The notes: generated from the sequence alone by a model not told the origin. A stretch of DNA of 64,000 nucleotides from Oryzias latipes (GCF_002234675.1 NC_019866.2:19451311-19515310); one strand, 5' to 3'; positions 47,962 through 60,815 are shown, counted from the stretch's first letter. A program made the numbers and translations.

Positions 47962-50900
47962 TCATAAACAGGCTCCGGTAAGGACTCTGTTGTGATCCAG
48001 TTCAGAGGGGTTTGTGGGGCAGGAATCTGGACATGAGAAGATTTGTGGTGAAGCATCAAAGAACAGCTCTCGACAAAGCCTGGCTGTGTGCTGAGGGGAG
48101 TAGACTGTGAAACCGATGGTCCGTGGGTCATTGAAGATTTCATAGTCATTTCCTCCCTGCAAAGAAATCCCAGTTTCAGCAGGAAAACACAGAGCCATCT
48201 TCTGCAGCCTGACATGGTTTGTTATGAATGTCATACTAAAACTAAAAGAAGCCACTAAAATGCATTCAAAACGAGCCTGCGTTTAACCTGATTGAAAAGG
48301 GTTTTAAATTAAATTGATTTGCCCTCTAGTTCTAAATGCTTGTTATACTAAAACAGGGTATTAATACGAAAAACTAAATGTCACAAGATTTCTTAGCAAC
48401 CAATGCTAAAATGAGTCTACTTGCAACACTACACGTACATGGTCTATAGTATACTTGCTAAATACTTATACTCAATTTTTCTTAATAAAATCAACTTAGT
48501 GTGTTATTTCTGCAAAGGGAGCTCCTGACAGCTAGCTCTATGTAGCTTCATGCTAACTTGAAATATTTGTGAGTTACCAGAATATTTTTCTACAATACTC
48601 CACTAAACCCTTAAGTACAATGCGTGCTGCTTTTTTTTTAAATTGCAGCTGAGCTTTTTTCCTGCACACAGACAAAAACTGAAGTATTAGGTGGTCATGT
48701 TGCATTTAAATGGTTTGCAATCCTGACCTATCGCTAAATTAATTTAGCCGAATATTCACGGAAAGATAAAACATTCAATGCTATGCAAGATATTAAGTAA
48801 ATAAAATAAGACAGAAGTGTTAAATTTATATAAAGTGCTGCTGTTTGTTTATGCGAATAGCAGCTATCTTTATTTCATGTGTAAAAGTTTGTATTATTGC
48901 TCTAAGTTTAAAAGTTGGAAATCTAGTTTCAACTTTACATTCTATTTGAAACATCCAGTAAACATCTGGTGAGTAAAAAGAAAACACAAACAAACAAAAA
49001 GGAACAAGTTAAAAGTTCCATAACTGCAAAAACTTACTAAAACAAATCCAATTTGTGGGTTTGGACCATGAAATGTGTGAGTGAGCTCAATACAGGACAC
49101 TAAACTGACTGAGGAATGGCAAAAAAAAACAAAAAAAACTACAAGGCAAATTTTCTGCATGTGTGTTTGAATGGGATAGAAATAAAGATTCATCTCTGAA
49201 GAAGATTAGTCCCATCGCAGGAAAAATCCAAACCAACTCTAAAACAACAGATGCCTTTTGTTACTAAATATCTGTAGCTTTTTTTCTATGAACCAAATGA
49301 CCTTACATCTGAGGTCTCGTTGCCAAAGAAGTAGATGGCCTCCAGGCCTTCAGCCTCCAGCAGGTCCAGACACAGCCTTTTGTCCCAGCCTTCAGGGAAA
49401 ACGTCAAAGCTGATTAGACCACCTGAAAGAGACAATGACAAAGCTTTATTTATTTCAATGAGTCCCCCACATTTTTTAAAGCTAGAGATGCACTCTGTTC
49501 TGCAAGCAACTGGTTGAAAAGAACTGAGCAGTAAACAAACACGCCTTTGTAGAAGACATTGGACGAAAATGAAAAAGTATTTTTCCTTTCCATGCTGGGA
49601 AATTTGGGACTGTGGGTACAGTGGGACTTATCAGTGATAAACAAAATTAAATAGTATTTTCTTTAGATTACAAATGGAGTCTTGTGTCTCTGTCACCTTA
49701 AATTGTTGTTTTGTTTTGTCAGTGCAGCCAGCCAGAGGGCTGGTTCCCTCACACACCCCGGCACGCCCCCATCCCAAACACCTTCGACCTCATCACATAA
49801 ACAGCTTTGTGCTTTGATTACGTCTTTAACCTTTAACCCCGTCCGTGTCCATTATTGAAACTTTCCGTCTTGCCCAACTGCTGAGTCAACTAAAAAATGT
49901 TCAGAAAGGAACAAGTAAAAAAAAAAAAGGTTTGATTCTAGGTCTGACTGAACATGTTGAATCATGTCCTGTTTTCCTCTGTCTTGTGTGTCATTTGCAG
50001 AAGCTCACATCTGATGGAGCACGTAGGCAAATATCAGAAACCTCATTTGCCCTCTGACATTTAGTTTCTCGAAGGCAAGAGTGTTTGTGTAATAGTTAAC
50101 CAACAACTTAGAAAGGTACACGGCGAACTCTGGGTGTGAGGTACAACAACAACACAGACTAGAGCTGGTTTGTCTTCAAGCTTTTACGATGATGAAATAC
50201 TTCTGTTTTGTGCAAAGATAAAAAAAGATAACTCCTAAAATGATCCACACTTAATTCGTTTTTGTTTTGCTCCCACCTTTAGTAAAGCGAAGGCCTTTTC
50301 CAGCAAACTCTTTTTTCAGTGCAGCAACAAATTTCTCTCTGATCTTCTCTCTCTGCGGGAAAAGCAAAAAAAGAGAATCTGTTAGGAGGCTAATGCTCCT
50401 CTGAACAAATGCTTCATTGAAGAGTTGTGTTAACGTGGCTGCACCAGTTTCTGTGTTGACAAAACAGTTGAGTCTTTGTTCGACAGGATTGAAAAACAGA
50501 ACACAAAGATCTGCTGACTTCTCCGCTTGACAAAATCAGAACAGAATTTAGGAAGTTTTTTTCCCCTTTTTAAACTCAACAAGTTTCTCATCATAGATTT
50601 CTAATTTACCTCATTTAATGCACACTGGTGCTAAACTTTTGAAATGTTTTTCTGAATAAATGTTCACAGGATGGCTTTCAGAGTTCTTTGACACAGTTGT
50701 AGCCTATGTTCATTCTTGTCTCTAAAAATCCCAACACTGCAGTTTTGTCAGACCTGGACTTTGACCAAACCATTGCAACACCTTATTTATTTTGTCTCTC
50801 AGCTGTTGTGCTGCAGATTCTCTGCCTGGGATGGTCGCACTGCCACGTGACCAGGTCAAAACGAAAGTGTTTACCTTCAGAAAGACTTGGATTACAGGAT

Positions 50901-53900
50901 GAATTCAGTAAGGACCAAAGGTTGGTCGATTCTTCATGACAAACTAGACTGTCGAAGAGTCGAAGTCCTGTTAGGACAATTCATATTTTGAGTGAAGTAG
51001 AAATTCCTGTGGAGTTGTCATTGTGCCTTCCAGCTGCAATGGCACAAAAACCACAGCAGATACGTCTTTAATTTGATTTACATGGACGAGTAGCACATGT
51101 CATAATGATGTGACTGCCAGGAAACAACAGTTGGATCCAACCTCTCTTTAGTGTTTGTTCTAGTACCACACTTTGAGCCACACCCACTTTGCATATTAGT
51201 GACAGTAAGGCATGAAAGTTATTACTTTGGCCTAAGATGAACTCCAAAATCTCAGTATTTCTGGCTATCAAACTGATGTGTTCTCTCACAAAATGTCTGG
51301 TCTGTTGCGATGTAAAGGTCAAAGTCCCAATAATTGACACACACCTGAATGTGTGAAATGTGTCCTCCACATCTGGCCCGTCCCATGGGGGAGCAGTGAG
51401 CAGCAAACACAGCTGTATTCAGGGATCTTTTGGTGGTTTAATCCACCAATCCTACCCCTTAATGCTGGGTGTCAAGCAAGGGGGCATTTGGGTCCCACTT
51501 TTAGAGTCTTTGCTATGACTCTGCCGTGGATTTGAGCTCACAGCCTTCCAGTCACAGGCCGGACAGTCTAGCACAAGGTCGCTAAAGAATAGCTTGTGTC
51601 TGCTCTGAGACTGACTGGCATTAGTCATTTTCAAGTTGTTTCAATACATTTTTATGAACATACAGGACTGTCCTTGTCTGCATGTCACCAAAAATAATAA
51701 TCTTCTCAAACGTCTGCACTTGACCGTGTCCAGCAGACTCATCAGTTTAAACAAACACCACCACATGTATTTGTGTCTGTATTTTCATGATCAATTCTAC
51801 TGCCACTACTTTTACTGCACAAGTTTAAAAAAATAAAAAATCCTAACTTTAATGCTGGGTGTCAAGGGAGGCTTTTATGGAGTTTTTGATACAACCAACC
51901 ATGAATTTTCGACCCACAACCTACAATTCTCAGGGCAGACACTCTTCCAATAGGCCCCTGGTTCATAAACATTCTTGAGTGTCTCCAGAACATTCTGAAT
52001 TTGTGACATTCAAACAAGTATAACTTGTTTAACATGTACTTTGTTCAGAGGAAACTAAAGAATAACTTATGTCTTAGCTCCAAGTTGTGTGTCTATGGTA
52101 TCCTACACCTGGCTGTGGATCCTGTCTCCCGCTCGACTCGCGCCCCCGACTGTCCCCCCAACTACATCTGGATGAAGCGCGTCTGCTGGACTTTAAATAT
52201 GTAGTTGTAGAGTTAGATAAATTAATTCTGCTCTATGAGTTCTTGTAAATCGCCTGTCCGTCCTGGGGGAGGATCCCTCCTTCATGTGGGCACCCCTGAG
52301 GTTTCTTCTTTTTTTCTGGAATACGTTTTTTTTAGGAGTTTTTCCTTACCACGAAGGAGGGTCTAAGGGCAGGGATGCCCAGTTTAGTTTAGTCTGTTAA
52401 GTTAGTTCAATTTAGTATTTTCCTATTGAATTCTAAGTATTCATGATCCTTTTGATTTTATGTTTAACTTTTTCCATTACTGATACGAAGCCAATCGAGA
52501 CGACTGTTGTTGTGAATTTGGGCTATACAAATAAAATTGAATTGAATTGAATACATTACTAGCTTTGGTAAAATTATTTTAAATGTGTTTTTGTTGCTGC
52601 TGTTGGACCACACAGCAGCTGTATCTCAGATTTCTGCAGAAGTTTTCTTTAGGACATATGAACATATAAAACCTAAAAGATTTTTTTCCTCAGGGTTCAA
52701 GCTTTTTGATATATTTTCTAAAACAGCTGCAAGTCTTGTCTAAAATTATTCTACTGAGGAAACCTGATTCTATAGAGTCCTTAAAAAAAGCTACTTTCCA
52801 GGGAGTTGACCTTAAGGAAATAGACATTCTTTGGAATGTGCACTCAGCTCTCTGCTGTTCCCTCTCCCCTTTTTGGAATGCATAGCTTCAGCAGGTTTCA
52901 CTGCAGTTTTGAACTGAAGGGCTCAATGTTAAACCAAGTTATCCTCATAAAGCCCCACACATTCACACAACAGCAGAAGGAAGGGTTAAAACTTCAAACA
53001 CCTCCATTTCCAAATCAGTGATGTTTTTTCTTGGACTTTGATAATCACATAAACTTGACTCTTTGCACGTTCAATGTGTTTTTAACACTTAACCTTTTGA
53101 AGAAGACCTAATGATTTCTTTTCTTAAATTGAGTATCTTTCTATCGTGTTATGAATTAACAAAACATGCGATGAAGTTCAACTCAGGCTTTTTGAAATGG
53201 TCTCCTAAACAAGTCTTCCTCCTTGCTCCTGCTATTGTCAAGATGTGTGGGGTCAAGTCTCTGTTTGCTAAGAAAACAGACAGTCTTGATGTGGTATCAT
53301 GAAAAAAGTCATCAATCAGAAAAAAACTGGGGGAAATGCATCACTCCAGACAACTTCATTCCGAAAGAAAAGCAAGAGAATCTGTTTTTTAGGACTGTTT
53401 TGAGTTATGGTAAGAAAAATGCTGTGCTGAATATTGAAACAGAGTAAAAGTTTGCATGGCTTTTTTGCTAAGTTTTCAATACTTAACTTTACATTGTGTG
53501 CTAAGAGTTGCTACATTATTTCCACCATGTTTTTGTACACAGTAGCCTTTATTAGCAAAACTCTGGACACCTTCTTTCATTACTTCAATCCTAACCACAA
53601 ATACTAAAAATCATACCAGTTACCTTGGTTGATTTAGAAATTATTTTCCCATAAATAAAATCTTAATGGAGTATTCACATCCCTTTGTAACTCTACAAAA
53701 AAGGTTGCAAAGTAAACATCCCCTCATCTTCTTGTTTTGACCTGCTTCCTCCACACTGCCTGTTACTGTGTTACATCAGTGTAAAATCTGTTTAACTATC
53801 CAGAAATATCCTGTAGTTTGACCTTCCTCTGTCTGCTTGACTGAACACATTATGAATCTGAGCCTGGATACTCTGCTTTTCAATGTTAAGTCAGATGGAA

Positions 53901-56900
53901 ATGTGGCACCCAGAGTAAAATCGGATAAAAGGTGAAAATGATAGATTTATTAAATAAATTCTCTATTACATATTACCAAAATGTGTGTGTGAAGTGCAGT
54001 AGTGAAAATAAATGTTTTATTTTTATAACCATCCACCACCAGCTTGGATTGTTGAAAAATGAAATACTGCTGATAACCCAAGATAAATTAGACAAAACTA
54101 TTCAAATTTCCTTGTATCTGCTGTCAAGTAGAATCCTTCTACACGTGTTCAGCTGCCGTCAAACCAACATATGCAGCGGAGATTAATAAATTGGAGACTG
54201 GCTGATTTAAAGTTAATAGTAAAGAGATTTACCTTGTCAATTTCAGAAAATTCTTTTCGTTCCTCCAATGTGCAGCTCCGACCAATGGGTGAAATGTTAA
54301 TCATTCCATTTCGGAATTCAATGAAAGTTCCCCTGTAAACAGAAGAAAATGCACAGTTAAACATTGAACATGACAGTGTACCATAAAAATTAACTTGAGT
54401 TATTTTTCTATGTTCAGAAGCTGTTTCCTTCATGGGTCACCACAGTTTATCACCTGCCTCTATCTAACCCTCTCCTCTGCATCATGTCCTCCTTCACCAC
54501 ATCCATGAATCTCCTAGTTCTATCTCAGCATCCTTTTCCTGCCAGAATCATTGTCCCTCCTGTTGAAATCATCTTAGTCAAAGTTAAACCAAGTTATCCC
54601 CATAAAGCCCCACACATTTACACAATAGCGGGAAGAAGGGTTAAAACTTCAAATGACTCCATTTCCAAATCAGTGATTATTTTTCTTGGACTTTGATAAT
54701 AACAAACTTGACTCTTAGCATGATCAATGTGTCTTTAATTATTAACCTTTTGAAGAAGACCTACTGATTTGAGCTGTTCCTCTGATGGATTCATCCCTGA
54801 TTATATCTATCCTGGTCACTCTAAAAGAGAACCCCAACATCTTCGTCTTTGCTACCTCCAGCTCTGCTTCCTGTCTCTAAACCAACAACATGGTCTCACC
54901 ACAGTTTTCTACATATTTCCTTTCATTTTCAGTGACACTCTTTTGTCACAAATCACATCTAAAACCTTCATCCACTCATTCCAACCTGCATGCAAACACC
55001 TCTTCACCTCTTTCTTGCACTCTCCATTGCTCTGGACTATTGATCCTTATTACTCAAAGTCCTCTTTCTTCTCCACCTCTGCCCCCTGTGACCTCACCGT
55101 TCCACATGAGTTCCTCTCATTTACACACAGAATCTCTGTTTTGCTGCAGCTGACACTCATTATTCCCTTTTCCACGGCAAACCTCCACCTCTCCAGATGT
55201 TCCCTGCTCTCACTACAGATCACAATGTCATCTGCAAACATCATGGTCCACTGACATTCTGTCCATCACCACAGCAAACAAGAAGAGGCTCAATGCTGAT
55301 CATGCATGCTCTGTACAAAAAGAATCCTAAAAACAATTTCAAAAGATTTTGTGATACTCTTTTTTTGGCACAACAACATAATTTTGACCACAAATAATTA
55401 ATTCTGACCTCAGCGTCACACACTACTCTTTCTCATAACTTCTTTGTGTGACTCATCAGCTTTAATCCTGTTTAACTTATCAAAAGCTCTGGGAAATCAC
55501 CGTTTCTTTGGCAGCTTGATGAGTCCCATGTAGCTGAGGCAGAAGTTAATCAGGTCCTGCAGCAGCTCCTCGCCAAGGTGATTCTGTATGGTCTGCAGGA
55601 GTTAAAAAGTACTTTATCAATGAAAACAACAAAACTCTATATGTTTGAAAACTTAAATGATAAAGAATAACATATTTCCTTAAGGCTACAACATATTAAA
55701 GAAATTCTCATCTTTAACAAATTTACAACAGACAGGAGTTCAATGCATGAAGTAAACTATAGAAATTCTGTCATTTGTTCATAGAAACAAGGATATAAGT
55801 TAGTGGTGTTTCTATATATTTTTATTCCACATCAATAAGGTAAATGGTAAGACATGCAACTTTTAAAGTAATGATTGGATAATAACTCAAGTAAAACAAG
55901 AAATGGTGCTCTAACTTTTAAGCTCCGTTATCTTAACAGTTTTCTAATAGTTTCCAACCAAAGCTGTTGGCAATGATTAGGAGGAAACAAAGAGCCATTT
56001 TCTTTGAATTTACCCTCACCATTATGTGGAAGTATGCATCTGTCTACATTACAATGATTTGAATCATAAACACTTACATGTTTAGAGACAAGTTTTCCAT
56101 CTTTGTATTGAACTGTTCCGTTTTCAGCAAACACATAGTCAAACTTGTGGATGACTGCAAGAGGGCACATAAGTCACTTTATCACAGGAGCAGAGACCCA
56201 TGTTCAGCCAAGATCACAGATGACACAGCTGGATAAGACATTTAATCTGCTCAACCTTCCCACTTTGTTTAATGTCTTCCATAAACAGAAATACCACTGT
56301 GACAGCTGGAAAATCTGAAACAAGGTTACAGATTTTGGTTTTCAAAAAGTGACAATAAGTGACAAAATTGATATATTTAACATCAGATACCCTTTTACAC
56401 TCTTATTTATACACATTTGATTGAACACATTAGATAAACCAACATTCAAGTTTTGGGTCAAATACTAGAAGTATTTATACACCTAGTAAATTAGAACACA
56501 ATATAAATTCACCTAGTAAAACCTGAAGAGGGTTTTTCAGAAACTGAAATAAGCAGATATTCATTTGCACCTTGAGCGGGAAATACCACTGATTTCCTTA
56601 TTTAAAATAAATGATATTATGAAAAGGTTATTTAACTTAAAGTAATCTGTGTGTTTGGGACAAGATTGAAATGCAGCCCATGATTGGCTCAGCTTGGATC
56701 AATATCTGTATAAAAATAAATGATTGCCAAAAAAAACGACACTAAATGGAATAACAAAATAATATGTTAGGGCAGATATCACATGCTAAATTTAAGAAAA
56801 CAATAGCATGTGATCATCATCAAAAAGCTGCAGCTATGAAAACTAGTACACGACTAACCTTTCGTTTTTTATTTATTTACATTTTGCAGATCATGCCACA

Positions 56901-58438
56901 TGTCTTAAAACACTAAATGTTAATGACAAATGCTTTCACTTCCTCTTACTGGTGTATGGAGACGACACCAGCTGTAAAGGTGTAATATACAACAAGAAGA
57001 GTCACCTTTGGCACACTTGGCGTGGTGGCTAAGGCACACAGCCTTCTTCTACACAATTCATTGGCATTCAGGTTGTTGCTTAATGTTTGCTGAAAGACAA
57101 GCCTATCAGCCTAATGTAAGATTCTGGCTCTGAGTGGGTCTTGGAATAAACTCTTTCAGCTAAAATGGGAATTGCACCATTTTTAGCAGTATTTTAATTT
57201 ATGACAGAAAGAAATAAAGAGTGAGAGATGTATATACACTTCTTGTTTTTAGCTATTCGAGATATTTTTAGGTTTTAAGTTGCTTTATCTTCTCCTCTAC
57301 ACCTTTCCAAGCTTTTCCTAGAAATCAGCAGTCAAGATTTTTTTTTGTTTCTGTACGAGCTAAGATCTAGAAATAAGGAAAATGCATCAAAAGACTTGTA
57401 AAAATTACTTGATTAGAAATGTTAGTTTAATTTTAAGAATCTTATTCTAAAATTTTATAAACGTTGACAAGTGACTGGATTTATGTTCCAAGAATAAGAG
57501 CTAGTTTTAGATTTTATGAAAATTTATTAAGATGGGCCAACTTGTTTTAAGATCATAATCTCACTTTACTCCAAATTTGTTTTAAGTCATTTTCACTTAT
57601 TACACTTTTTTGCCACTGTAATCAAATGATCTACAATTAGGTTCATAAAAACTCATAAAACGAGTTATCTGCTTAAATAGAAAAAAGTACTTATTCTTGG
57701 GCTTTAGAACATTCAAATCAAAGTTGAAGTAATTTAACAGTCTAAACTTAACTTTTTTTTAACTTTTCTTTATTTATTTTTGCTGTGTATAATGTGGGTT
57801 CCCCTGGGAGAACGATCATCTCTGCAGACTAGAGTCTAATTGCAATAAAGTGGCAGGTCTTTTTAGCAGCCCAATGGTTTCAGACAGTTGGAGGAATGCT
57901 CACCATCATCTCCTTCTCCAAGCTGCTCTGCAATCTTGGGATAGTCTGACCCTCCAACAATGCCGATCTTTACTTTTCTTCTCAGAGTCTGAAAAAATTC
58001 ATCAAGCTTTGGGTCGATTTTCTGTGCAGGAGAGAAAAAAAGGCATGTCGGTCACTCCATCTCTGTGCAGTAGAGTGCCATTTACACAGAAGATTGGGGG
58101 AAAGCACAAGTTTACACCAGCTTTTAATCAAACAACATGTGAATGTGTTTGACGTGAGCTTGAGATCTAAACAAGACAGTCCTGATCTTTGTCCGATAGA
58201 GCCGCATCAACACAATCCAAGAATGAGCGCCTGCCTGATGCCAGGAGGACACGGTGTGCTCTGCACGCCGCGCGCCTCGCGCCACGCGCCTGGCACATAA
58301 CAGGGGGCGGAGGAATGACAAAAACAACAAGCTTGTTGTGGAAAGTGAGCTCACTTCTCTCGGCGGTGTCAGGGTGCCGTCCACGTCAAACAGGCACAGG
58401 ATGTTCCGTTTCCGCGAGAAACCGTTCATTTTTTCCAT
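47962..58438 (-). CDS. pmm1: Phosphomannomutase 1
   Basis: Eight exons on the minus strand splice in frame: 58355-58438, 57904-58021, 56078-56154, 55501-55592, 54233-54332, 50277-50352, 49307-49422 and 47962-48156, giving 285 residues. The HAD catalytic motif FDVDGTLTP lies at residues 17-25 (nucleophile Asp18 and acid Asp20). Further family text: [99 protein letters not shown] converts mannose-6-phosphate to mannose-1-phosphate for GDP-mannose supply in the cytosol. Synteny with csdc2 and the PMM1-like exon text favour pmm1 over pmm2. Odd points: the usual Pro before GGND is Asp at the exon 7/8 junction, and about 24 extra residues extend the C-terminus. The second ATG at 58429 could also be used. 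Confidence 0.93.
51355..51590 (-). mobile_element. tRNA-derived SINE in pmm1 intron 5
   Basis: On minus, a tRNA-like head near 51590-51530 (CTGGAAGGCTGTGAGCTCAA as a B-box region) leads into a body GGGACCCAAATGCCCCC..CTTGACACCCAGCATTAAGG and the tail CTCACTGCTCCCCCATGGGA, shared with the SINE at 36632-36870. Confidence 0.65.
51614..51853 (+). repeat. Duplicated segment A, copy 1 (empty-site copy)
   Basis: About 240 bp from ACTGGCATTAGTCATTTTCA to AAAAATCCTAACTTTAA are nearly identical to 62685-63111, apart from the mini-element and a short GTCTGTATTT duplication present only there. The ATCAGTTTAAACAAACACC text here preserves the uninterrupted TTAA target. The nature of the segment itself is unknown. 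Confidence 0.85.
51846..51965 (-). mobile_element. Partial SINE of the 51355-51590 family
   Basis: It repeats the TTAATGCTGGGTGTCAAG block and the following GTTTTTGATACAACCA, CGACCCACAACCTACAATTC and GGGCAGACACTCTTCC text, ending at the tRNA-like head. It directly follows duplicated segment A. Confidence 0.6.
52085..52556 (+). repeat. Teleost retroelement ending in (TTGAA)n
   Basis: It contains GGGGGAGGATCCCTCCTTCA, CCCCTGAGGTTTCTTCTTTT, GGAGTTTTTCCTTACCACGA, GTCTAAGGGCAGGGATG and ends GGGCTATACAAATAAAATTG followed by TTGAA repeats, the usual end of a very common fish non-LTR-type repeat. The 5' boundary is approximate. Confidence 0.7.
52929..53117 (+). repeat. Duplicated segment C, copy 1
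   Basis: About 190 bp (GTTAAACCAAGTTATCC to GAAGAAGACCTAATGATT) recur with few changes at 54580-54768. No inverted ends or coding frame. Both copies lie in introns of pmm1. Confidence 0.8.
54430..55330 (-). mobile_element. RTE-like LINE fragment in pmm1 intron 4, interrupted
   Basis: Minus-strand text near 55050-55244 reads [20 protein letters not shown] and [19 protein letters not shown], the RT FADD box of the same family as the LINE at 30470-32790. The end at 54430-54577 carries the GGTTAGATAGAGGCAGGTGA terminal block. Segment C (54580-54768) splits it. Broken and 5'-truncated. Confidence 0.75.
54580..54768 (+). repeat. Duplicated segment C, copy 2, inside a LINE
   Basis: Matches 52929-53117. 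LINE sequence resumes directly on both sides, so this copy behaves as an insertion into the LINE, unlike copy 1. Confidence 0.75.
56806..57012 (+). repeat. Duplicated segment B, copy 1 (pmm1 intron 2)
   Basis: About 200 bp, starting GCATGTGATCATCA and ending GTAATATACAACAAGAAGAG TCAC, are shared with 59375-59574. The best block is AATGTTAATGACAAATGCTT. No coding frame or inverted ends were seen. Confidence 0.75.
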
Positions 58439-58770
58439 TTCTGCTCTTCTTGTCCCACAGAGCGAAGGATTGATGACAATTACCAGTTGGTGGGCCGCTT
58501 TTGTGCCAAAAAAAAAAAATCACACGTGGAACTAAAAATATGCCACAATTTATTTACATTTAAAATTGAGATAAATTTGATATTTCTTTATCCCCAAATC
58601 CCTCAGTCTGGTCCCTTTCGGGTCGGTTTGGCCCAGTGTGATTCTGAATGTGTCGAATTTCTTCTCCTGCACTGTATTGCAGCTTCAACCAATCCCAGTC
58701 TAGAACAGGGGCGTGACGCAACCAAGGGGCGGGGCTTTTACTTCACAAACCATTCATCACTTTTGCTGAA
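58439..58770 (-). promoter_or_regulatory. pmm1: pmm1 promoter region
   Basis: Upstream of the pmm1 start, the sequence holds a CCAAT box (CAACCAATCCC near 58690), a GC box (AAGGGGCGGGGC near 58722-58733) and a TGACGC element near 58712. No TATA box in the minus direction is evident, as usual for a housekeeping gene. Confidence 0.45.
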
Positions 58771-59374
58771 CTTTTACCTGTGATGAGCAGAGTTCAGGTG
58801 ATGAAGAGAAGTCAGGAGGATACAAACAAGAACGGCAATGAATACCAGCACAGATTTTTTTTAACAATAATGTACATTATCAGTAAATTAAAGGAATTAA
58901 TCAAAGACATACAAACTCCTCTGTGATTTTTTTATACTCAAAAACCCAACAGTAATTATTTAGCTTAATTGACGTATGAAGCTTTAACAACATACTAACA
59001 ATATGATCACTAGCCTCCGTTCACACAATGACTAATAGTATGTTCCACTCAGAATTAATTGGGTTAAAATTTCTGTTGGGGGTGTTTTGTAAAACCTGTT
59101 TAATGTTTAATTTGAGTTTTTTTTTCTTTGCACTTTCAGAATTGTTTTGTCTCTCTTCTTTCATCACTTCAAAGAACCCTTCCTTGGGACTGGACTTAAA
59201 AGTCCCCCCATCAATATCCCGAGCTGCAGATATGTTCATGTCATTTGTCATTTGTGACGGTAGATCGTGAATGTCAAATATCCAGGAACTTTTCTCAGGG
59301 ATGCAATGGTTTTTCATCAACATCTGAAATAGTGATAGAGACAGAGATTTATGTACATATTTGGAACATTACAT

Positions 59375-59574
59375 GCATGTGATCATCACTGAAATTTGCA
59401 GCTTTGAAAACTTGTCCACAACTAACCTTTTGCTTTTTTATTGACACTGTCCACATCCTGCCACATGTCTTAAAATGGAAAATGTTAATGACAAATGCTT
59501 TCACTTCCTCCTACTGGTCTATGGAGACAACACCAGCTGTAAAGGTGTAATAAACAACAAGAAGAGTCACTTTT
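59375..59574 (+). repeat. Duplicated segment B, copy 2 (upstream of pmm1)
   Basis: Same orientation as 56806-57012 and about 85-90 percent alike by eye, including AATGTTAATGACAAATGCTT and CACCAGCTGTAAAGGTGTAA. Confidence 0.75.
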
Positions 59575-59634
59575 GCCAAAAATGGCATGAAATTTGAGAC
59601 GGTGATCATTTCAATCATGCTGGCTAATACAAAT

Positions 59635-59745
59635 TACCGTCTGTCCGTCCGTCCATCCATCGTTTAAACCAGCTATAGTGCCACTGGGGGTCATGGAGTT
59701 GTTGGACACCAGCCCATTGCAGGGCACATGCTGGTTAATACAAAT
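59635..59745 (+). repeat. Fragment of a common fish SINE-type repeat
   Basis: A (CCGT/CCAT)n run is followed by GTGCCACTGGGGGTCATGG, AGTTGTTGGACACCAGCCCA and TTGCAGGGCACATGCTGG, a diverged relative of the body in the 43750-44117 repeat. Confidence 0.45.
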
Positions 59746-60815
59746 GACTGAAATCTAATATTCGCACAACTTATGTATTCTAAACAACTCAAAATTCCTA
59801 CCTGAAATTGTTGCAGTGCAAGTGATGCAACTGCAGGGGGTGGACTTGTTCCTGAAACGTTTTTGAATTGACTCACACATGACAAACCCTAACCAAGTTT
59901 AAAGCAACATTTGCAAATGTCTTCATATCTGTTGATATGGACAATAGCTTTTTCACCAAAAATCAATTTCCCCCACTGTATATGTTTGAGCATGTTTGTT
60001 TGTGTGTAAATGTGGTCGTGTGTGTTTGTGCATACCTTAGATCTTCTCTGTTGAGTTTTTTTTATGATGTTTCTACTTTTTACTAAGCTGAAAGATAACT
60101 GTAGACAATGTTGATAGACTTTTTCCGACAGGTTATCTACCTTTACAGACCAGAGTAAAGACAAACTGAAAAGTCTCATTCATCAATTGAAAGAAGGAAC
60201 TTCTCCCCAGATCTTGCTCTCTTCCACCTTCTGCTTCTCTGGAATCAATATCCCTATTTCCTTCAGATGTCATTCTCGCTTTATGTCCTCGTGAGGTCGT
60301 CCTGCTGGAGAAATCCTGGTTGCTGCATTCTGCTTTAGTTATCAGCATACATTTGTATCTGATACTGTGCTGACATATTATTCGGATACTTTAGTAAAAA
60401 TATTATTACATTAAATAATATTTTGACAAATTTTAATGGGATGGTAAGTTCTAACATAACCTGAACCCAAACACAAATTTATTCCAGAAAAACGTCCAGC
60501 TTGATTGTGACTTGACTTTATAGCACTGCTGCTATAGTTTTTAAATCACTTCATAGTGTTTGATCTAAACACACATCAGGTCTATCTGTGATTCATGAAC
60601 GCCGCCTAGAAAATAAAAAAACTAAACAACCTTTTCCATTTATTTTTGAAGAAGTATTTAGAGTCTGAATGCAGTGAAGCTTCTCAGATCAAAGCTGTGG
60701 TCAAAGGCAGCAGCTAACTTCATTATCAACATACATGTAGTTCAATCTCTGTTTTTAACTATGTATCTCTGTCAGACCTTCTCAGCTCCATTTGATAGCA
60801 GGATCGAGTGCTTTT

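Larger units (their letters stand above)
58771..60815. other. Repeat-bearing region upstream of pmm1, no gene recognised
   Basis: Contains segment B copy 2 and a SINE-like scrap at 59635-59745. A 100-codon minus-strand frame at 59021-59323 is Lys/Ser-rich and matches nothing known to me. The rest is AT-rich and featureless. Confidence 0.4.

Noticed and set aside
50700-50940. Weak resemblance to an internal part of another fish DNA transposon (CTGCAGATTCTCTGCCTGGG)
   Set aside because: Too diverged and short to assign to a family by eye.
54769-55254. A 161-codon plus-strand frame
   Set aside because: Antisense of the LINE fragment whose minus strand reads [13 protein letters not shown].
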